The translations under genes were made by a program, and so were the position numbers. A stretch of 32,584 nucleotides of DNA from Paramacrobiotus richtersi (lineage: Eukaryota > Tardigrada > Eutardigrada > Parachela > Macrobiotidae): the NCBI GenBank assembly GCA_034698045.1, contig JAQGAU010000266.1:1-32584 (forward strand), given 5' to 3'. Under the pieces are notes generated by a model. The model was not told the DNA's origin. It was given only the letters and a program-made list of their open reading frames with translations, and did no database searches. This document shows, piece after piece, positions 28,615-32,584 of this stretch (position 1 is the first letter of the stretch; every line of letters begins with the position of its first letter).

Positions 28615-29053
28615 AATGGTCAGCCGTCGGGATATTTTGTGCTATTCTCATGTGCCAGACACTCTGGAGTACTTTAAACAGGGTCGAAACAGTACGGATC
28701 GAAACGTGACAGTGGATCATGACACGCGTAACTTTGGGCAAGTGGCCCTGAGAGTTTTGAATGATGCCAGAGATTTTTTCCGCCGGCGATGAATTCTTGA
28801 TGGTGGTTGGGAATAGCAATTGTCCTAATTACTGTTCCATGTTTATGTGCTTGTTTTGTTGCATTTATCTGTATTCAGGTAATGGGCAGTTTGTTTATCG
28901 CATAGTGGTCTGTACAGACTGTACTTCTATACACGTACGTTGTCTGTTGTTGTGGTTTTTTTTTGTGGTATGATATAATAATGCCATTCCGATCTGTGGC
29001 CTTGCTGGACAAATTGTGCCAGAGGAATAAATTGTTGTTGTTGTTGTTGTTGT
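28615..29053 (+). mobile_element. LINE 3' end, second copy of the family at 6845-7745
   Basis: It reads VPDTLEYFKQGRNSTDRN, then RNFGQVALRVLNDARDFF and, after a stop, ILDGGWE. This lines up with DYFKLCLNSQQ, FGNYALKVLKDAKDRHH and MDGGWE of the first copy. The 3' end CTGGACAAATTGTGCCAGAGGAATAAATTG is shared and finishes in TTG repeats (29033-29053). It is a dead 5'-truncated copy on the opposite strand. The 5' limit is uncertain (28590-28655). Confidence 0.75.
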
Positions 29054-29221
29054 GGTGCATCTTGCGTGTAAATACAGAAAAATGGAACATACTATTACTG
29101 CAGTTTTTTTAGCCAGTTTTTTTCCTTTTAATCGCAAGGTGAATTATGTATACTAACTACCCAGGAAAGATTTCTTCAGTGCCCATAATGAAGAGATTCC
29201 TATATCAGCTAGGATCAAATG

Positions 29222-30362
29222 CTAGGCCAACCCGCCACAAATTAAGACGTAAAACATGGCAATGCGGCAAAAAGTATCCGTGAAATGCACATGCGCTGAA
29301 CTTTTAACCCTTGGTTTCCTGTCCTGACACGCTTGACTATCAGGGAACTTTCCGCAGTGAACCTCCAAGTTCTGCGTTGTACTGGCAGCTATTGACTGCT
29401 CTTCATCTCCAACATACCGCAGATTGAGCGTTGTCCGGGTCTTGTCATTCTCCAGTTCTTCAATCAGTTTTATGTCGTCCAGGATAATCAGGGGAAATGT
29501 GATCGGTGCGGCCGTTGTCGTCGTAGGTGTCGTCGCTCCCGGACCCGGAGGTGGTACGACAAGTGTCACCGGTGGCGCAGTGGGCTTCATTGTAGCCGGA
29601 GTCGGTATCGTGGGTACCGTGACGGCGCCCATTTTGACCAAATCCGTGTTGCACAGATCGGTTTTACAAGCGCAATAGATATGCACAGCGGTATGGGAGA
29701 CTTCACCGCCGCTATACTGGGGTGTTTCGGCACGTTTAACGGGCGAACACACGTGGCTCTTCTGGGTCCAGTCGAAGAGGTCTAGCTGGCTAGTGATCTG
29801 CCACGGGTTGCTGCCTTTTGGAATCCAGGGATTGACTTCTTTGGGTCTTACGCAGGAGCCGCTGATCAGGCGATAGACTACGGTACCTGCAGTAAACAGA
29901 GCAAAAGACTGGATCCACTTACGATGCTGAATACCACAAATACCTGTACTCTGGTGTAGGTATGATTAGGAAAGCTCACAGAGATAAGCGTCAAAGAATC
30001 TAAATCAGTTTACGAGTGCCTGAAAGCCTCAAAAAGACAATCGTATTTACTCCACCGTCAAACGTACCGTTGAGGTAGTTACGGGCGATTCGGAGGTTGG
30101 TATGGAAGAGACATATATCGTCATTGTTGTCGCAGGTCGTTTCTACGAATCCCAGGCTCTGCTTGAATTCGGCCGCCTTCGGGCAGGTCTTGGCGTAGAT
30201 GCGGTTGATCATGCTGGGATCTGCAGTGCCACGACAATCATCGCCACAATGGCAGACTTGTCTGCCCGTCATGCATTTTATACATAGCACTGGAAAGGTA
30301 CTGCAGCTGATTACTGTTAACAGAAAGTACAAAAATAAGCGTCCGTTTACTTGTCTCTTCAT
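29222..30362 (-). CDS. Ly6/three-finger-domain protein with a Thr/Pro-rich stalk
   Basis: Exon 1 starts at ATG 30362 with a signal peptide (LFLYFLLTVISCSTFPVLC), then IKCMTGRQVCHCGDDCRG and ETTCDNNDDICLFHTNLRIA. The donor is either after 30056 (GACG|GTGGAG) or 30014 (CACTC|GTAAAC); both are phase 1 and both join exon 2 at 29886 (after CTGCAG). Exon 2 reads TVVYRLISGSCVRP, HTAVHIYCACKTDLCNTD, the CxxDLCN end typical of Ly6/uPAR three-finger folds, then about 40 residues rich in Thr and Pro (TPATMKPTAPPVTLVVPPPG). It continues with a Cys-containing segment and a hydrophobic C-terminus (FCRIAMFYVLICGGLA, stop TAG 29222), which may be a GPI signal. Family role: cell-surface ligand or receptor modulation. 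It looks intact. The second finger is long compared with the usual 70-90 residue domain. Confidence 0.75.
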
Positions 30363-31074
30363 AAAAACTACACCGAAAAAGAATATTACAACGAAAGGCG
30401 TTGACTACTTCAGGAAAAGAAACTGTCTGTTTGGAGTACATTTATGAGTATGTTTCGATGCGGATTCGAGAGTAGCGCATCGTTATTACAGCTGTACAAA
30501 TATTGACACTAAATTTTAATGTATCATAATAATTTCCAGTGCATGTGGTACACCTTATTAATTGGTCTGTACTATACAGAAATGCGACGTACAGCAATTA
30601 TGACTTTCTGCGCTACAGCACTCCGTTGTTTCATTACGCATTCAAACAAGTCTGCCTGTTCTAGGTTTGTGAATATAAATTTGTGCTCTTTGCGTGACTT
30701 TGTTATTATTGGCAATCTTATGGCTACGTAGCAACAAAAGAAGCGGAACGAGTTGAGCCCACGTTCGAATTCAAAACTACTGGCTTATGCTGTTATGTGA
30801 AAGGCGTTAAAGGTTGCAAACGCTTTATGCGCTTTGCCGTGGTTGACCATGAAACAATATCGTAAAGTTCTGCTGTCCAGCTCGATTAAATTATCAGTTC
30901 AAAATCTCGTGTCCCGGTTCATGTTCGGACTACGTACCGTCGTACGATGCACAAAGCTATTCATCACCGATACATACATTTGCAACATTTATACAAAACT
31001 AATCCATACAAAACCAAAGTGTCGAGTCCAATGCAGAACGAAAATGTAGCGTTCTCCTTTGGTCATGAATATGC
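30363..31074. other. Intergenic region between Ly6 and CBM14 genes
   Basis: It should contain the Ly6 promoter and the CBM14 3' UTR, since both genes are on the minus strand. AT-rich; no gene, RNA or repeat that I can support. Confidence 0.5.
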
Positions 31075-32471
31075 TTAATGCTCTGAACTGTCGTTAACCT
31101 TTTTCCCATCCTTCAGTAACTCCTTCTTTCCATTCGTTTCTTTCACTTTTTCCTTCTCTTTCACTTTGGTCTTAACTGATTTCGTTTCCGCCCCCGCGTA
31201 ATACATTTCGCTGTCGTTGTACTCTCTCGGGGCATCGTAATAATACTTCTGTGGTGCCTCGTAGTGTCCGTTTCCGTAAAAATTTTGATTGGGATAGACC
31301 GGATTGCAGTAGGAGTCCACCTAGTTATTTAGGGTAAGTCGCTACATCAGTAATGCTTCTTCTAAAGAGAAAGGGACTTTGCACCTGATTAGGCCAATCG
31401 CAAACGCCCAGATAGTTGTTGAACTTTAAGGAAGCCGGACAGTCCATCTTGTCAAAGCGCCCATCGGCTTGGCAGATGTGGAACACCTTGCAATTGTAAC
31501 CAGGGTTGCCGTACATTCCGGGTGGGTGTCCGAAGCATCCGGGTGATTCGTAGCGGTAGCTGCTGCGGTATGTCATGGATCGGTACACTGGTCGTCTCAA
31601 GTACTCGTATGAGTCGTATCTGTGACGAAACAAACCAACAAACTCGTAAATGTAAATGTCCGCTAACTGGTAACCAGCATATATTCATACACCCATGGTC
31701 ATATGTTTAATGGTAAGCTCGAATTACAATAAACTTTTGTGTTGAATGAGATCAAAAGTATCAAGTATGCAGCAGAAAAGCACCGCTTCAAGTGAAAACT
31801 GCGTATCAAATTAATATGGTTGATTTCAGGTTCACTCTGTAGAGTAGATACAGTACAGTAGTTGTTATTTTTGTTTCTTGATGGTTTTTCTTGCACAGGT
31901 CGACCGTACTTACGAAAAAAAAGCGTTACGAAAAAGTTATTACGTCTTCTGGCAATTATGCTGTCCAAGCGATACATAAATCAATGAACATCGAAAATCG
32001 ATGTATTTTAGAAATATTTTGTCCTGACTATCAATAACTAATAACTTTTCATATTCGATGCGTATTAGATTCATTAAAACCAGAAAACCGACTAAATCTG
32101 TGTAAAACTATGGATGTAATGGCAGGTGCAATAAGACGGTACCTGACGGATTTTGGACGGTAAGCCGGTCGATTATACGGCCGATACGCACTATAACTGC
32201 AAAACATCACTTGTTAATCGAATAATCAATCCCAAAATCCACCAAATAAACCGAACAGTACATACTGCCTCATCGGATAGCTCTCCGCCGCCTCAAACGT
32301 CCTTCCAGCGGTGTAATTCCTTTTAATCCCATTACTCCCATTCCTCCCCACTTTCTTAATCGTATACTGTCCCTTCCTGACTTTCTTCAGCTGATCAGCC
32401 CAGGAGTACTTGGCCTGCACCGCATTCCACGACAGCATCAGCAACGTCAACGTCGCAATTCCGCACCGCAT
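31075..32471 (-). CDS. Secreted chitin-binding (peritrophin-A, CBM14) protein, four exons
   Basis: Exon 1 (32471-32266) starts at ATG 32471 with a signal peptide (MRCGIATLTLLMLSWNAVQA) and ends at GTATGT in phase 2. Exon 2 (32196-32143) is only 54 bp: YSAYRPYNRPAYRPKSVR. Exon 3 (31619-31385) reads YDSYEYLRRPVYRS and most of the CBM14 domain: PGCFGHPPGMYGNPGYNC, FHICQADGRFDKMDCPAS and FNNYLGVCDWPNQ. Exon 4 (31320-31075) supplies the sixth Cys (VDSYC), a Tyr-rich stretch and a Lys/Glu-rich tail (KTKVKEKEKVKETNGKKEL), stop TAA. All six domain Cys and the aromatic residues are present. All intron phases agree. The Tyr-rich arms around one chitin-binding domain suggest a cuticle protein, perhaps cross-linked through Tyr. 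Intact; no breaks seen. Confidence 0.85.
31620..32142. other. Intron 2 of the CBM14 gene
   Basis: A 0.52 kb intron with donor GTACCG and acceptor TTCGTCACAG. AT-rich; I see nothing else in it. Confidence 0.6.
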
Positions 32472-32584
32472 CGTTCCGGTCAAAATGTGCAACAGTTAAC
32501 TAAAGACACGCGGACTGATCCGAAGATGGCAAGAAACAACTAGTCCGCTTAGGACTAAACAGCTCCACTCCACACCAAGACCGT

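Noticed and set aside
1-32584. CRISPR arrays, tRNA or rRNA genes
   Set aside because: No spaced direct repeats; no tRNA A/B-box pair with a foldable cloverleaf; no rRNA-like conserved stretches seen.

Overview
This window is nuclear DNA of a small invertebrate animal. Genes on both strands are split by mostly short GT-AG introns (some near 60 bp). The products include a chitin-binding (CBM14) secreted protein, a neprilysin-type (M13) peptidase, a rhodopsin-like receptor, an Ig-domain protein and a Ly6/three-finger protein. An ecdysozoan is likely and a tardigrade is my best guess, but no marker gene proves it.

Layout, left to right. At 1-3553 (+) lies the 3' part of a TMEM151-like membrane protein gene. 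Its last coding exon is split by a 1.6 kb DNA transposon with long inverted repeats. At 4334-6702 (+) is an XK-related-like multi-pass membrane protein with a Cys-rich tail and several reading-frame breaks. At 6845-7745 (-) is a 5'-truncated LINE. At 9117-11892 (+) is the first of three genes joining a secreted animal-type N-terminal region and coiled coil to a bacteriophage tail-collar domain. A 0.88 kb MITE sits inside its collar domain. At 12.77-13.31 kb is a decayed small secreted-protein gene. At 14430-15410 (+) is an intact single-exon GPCR. At 16371-20130 (-) is a long M13 peptidase gene with in-frame stops and frame breaks. At 20332-20945 (-) is an unrecognised three-exon gene. At 21.50-22.02 kb is a collar-only fossil. 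At 23.27-23.78 kb is the second small secreted-protein copy. At 24637-26551 (+) is the third collar gene. At 27630-28589 (+) is an Ig-domain protein, followed directly by a second LINE fragment of the same family. At 29222-30362 (-) is a Ly6/mucin-stalk protein, and at 31075-32471 (-) a CBM14 protein.

The most unusual content is the collar family. Each of the two long copies has a signal peptide exon, a phase-1 intron, a conserved region of about 420 residues, a heptad-like helix and a C-terminal tail-collar fold (DLRGRVP...DEMPSHNHN...YIIRAC). This is the architecture of a trimeric phage fibre placed in an animal secretory protein. The block [collar gene + small secreted gene] appears twice about 10.5 kb apart.

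The region mixes intact genes (GPCR, Ly6, CBM14, Ig) with damaged ones (TMEM151-like, XK-like, M13, collar copies, small secreted pair). Some frame breaks could be assembly indels. The transposon insertions with target duplications, and the in-frame stops, cannot be explained that way.
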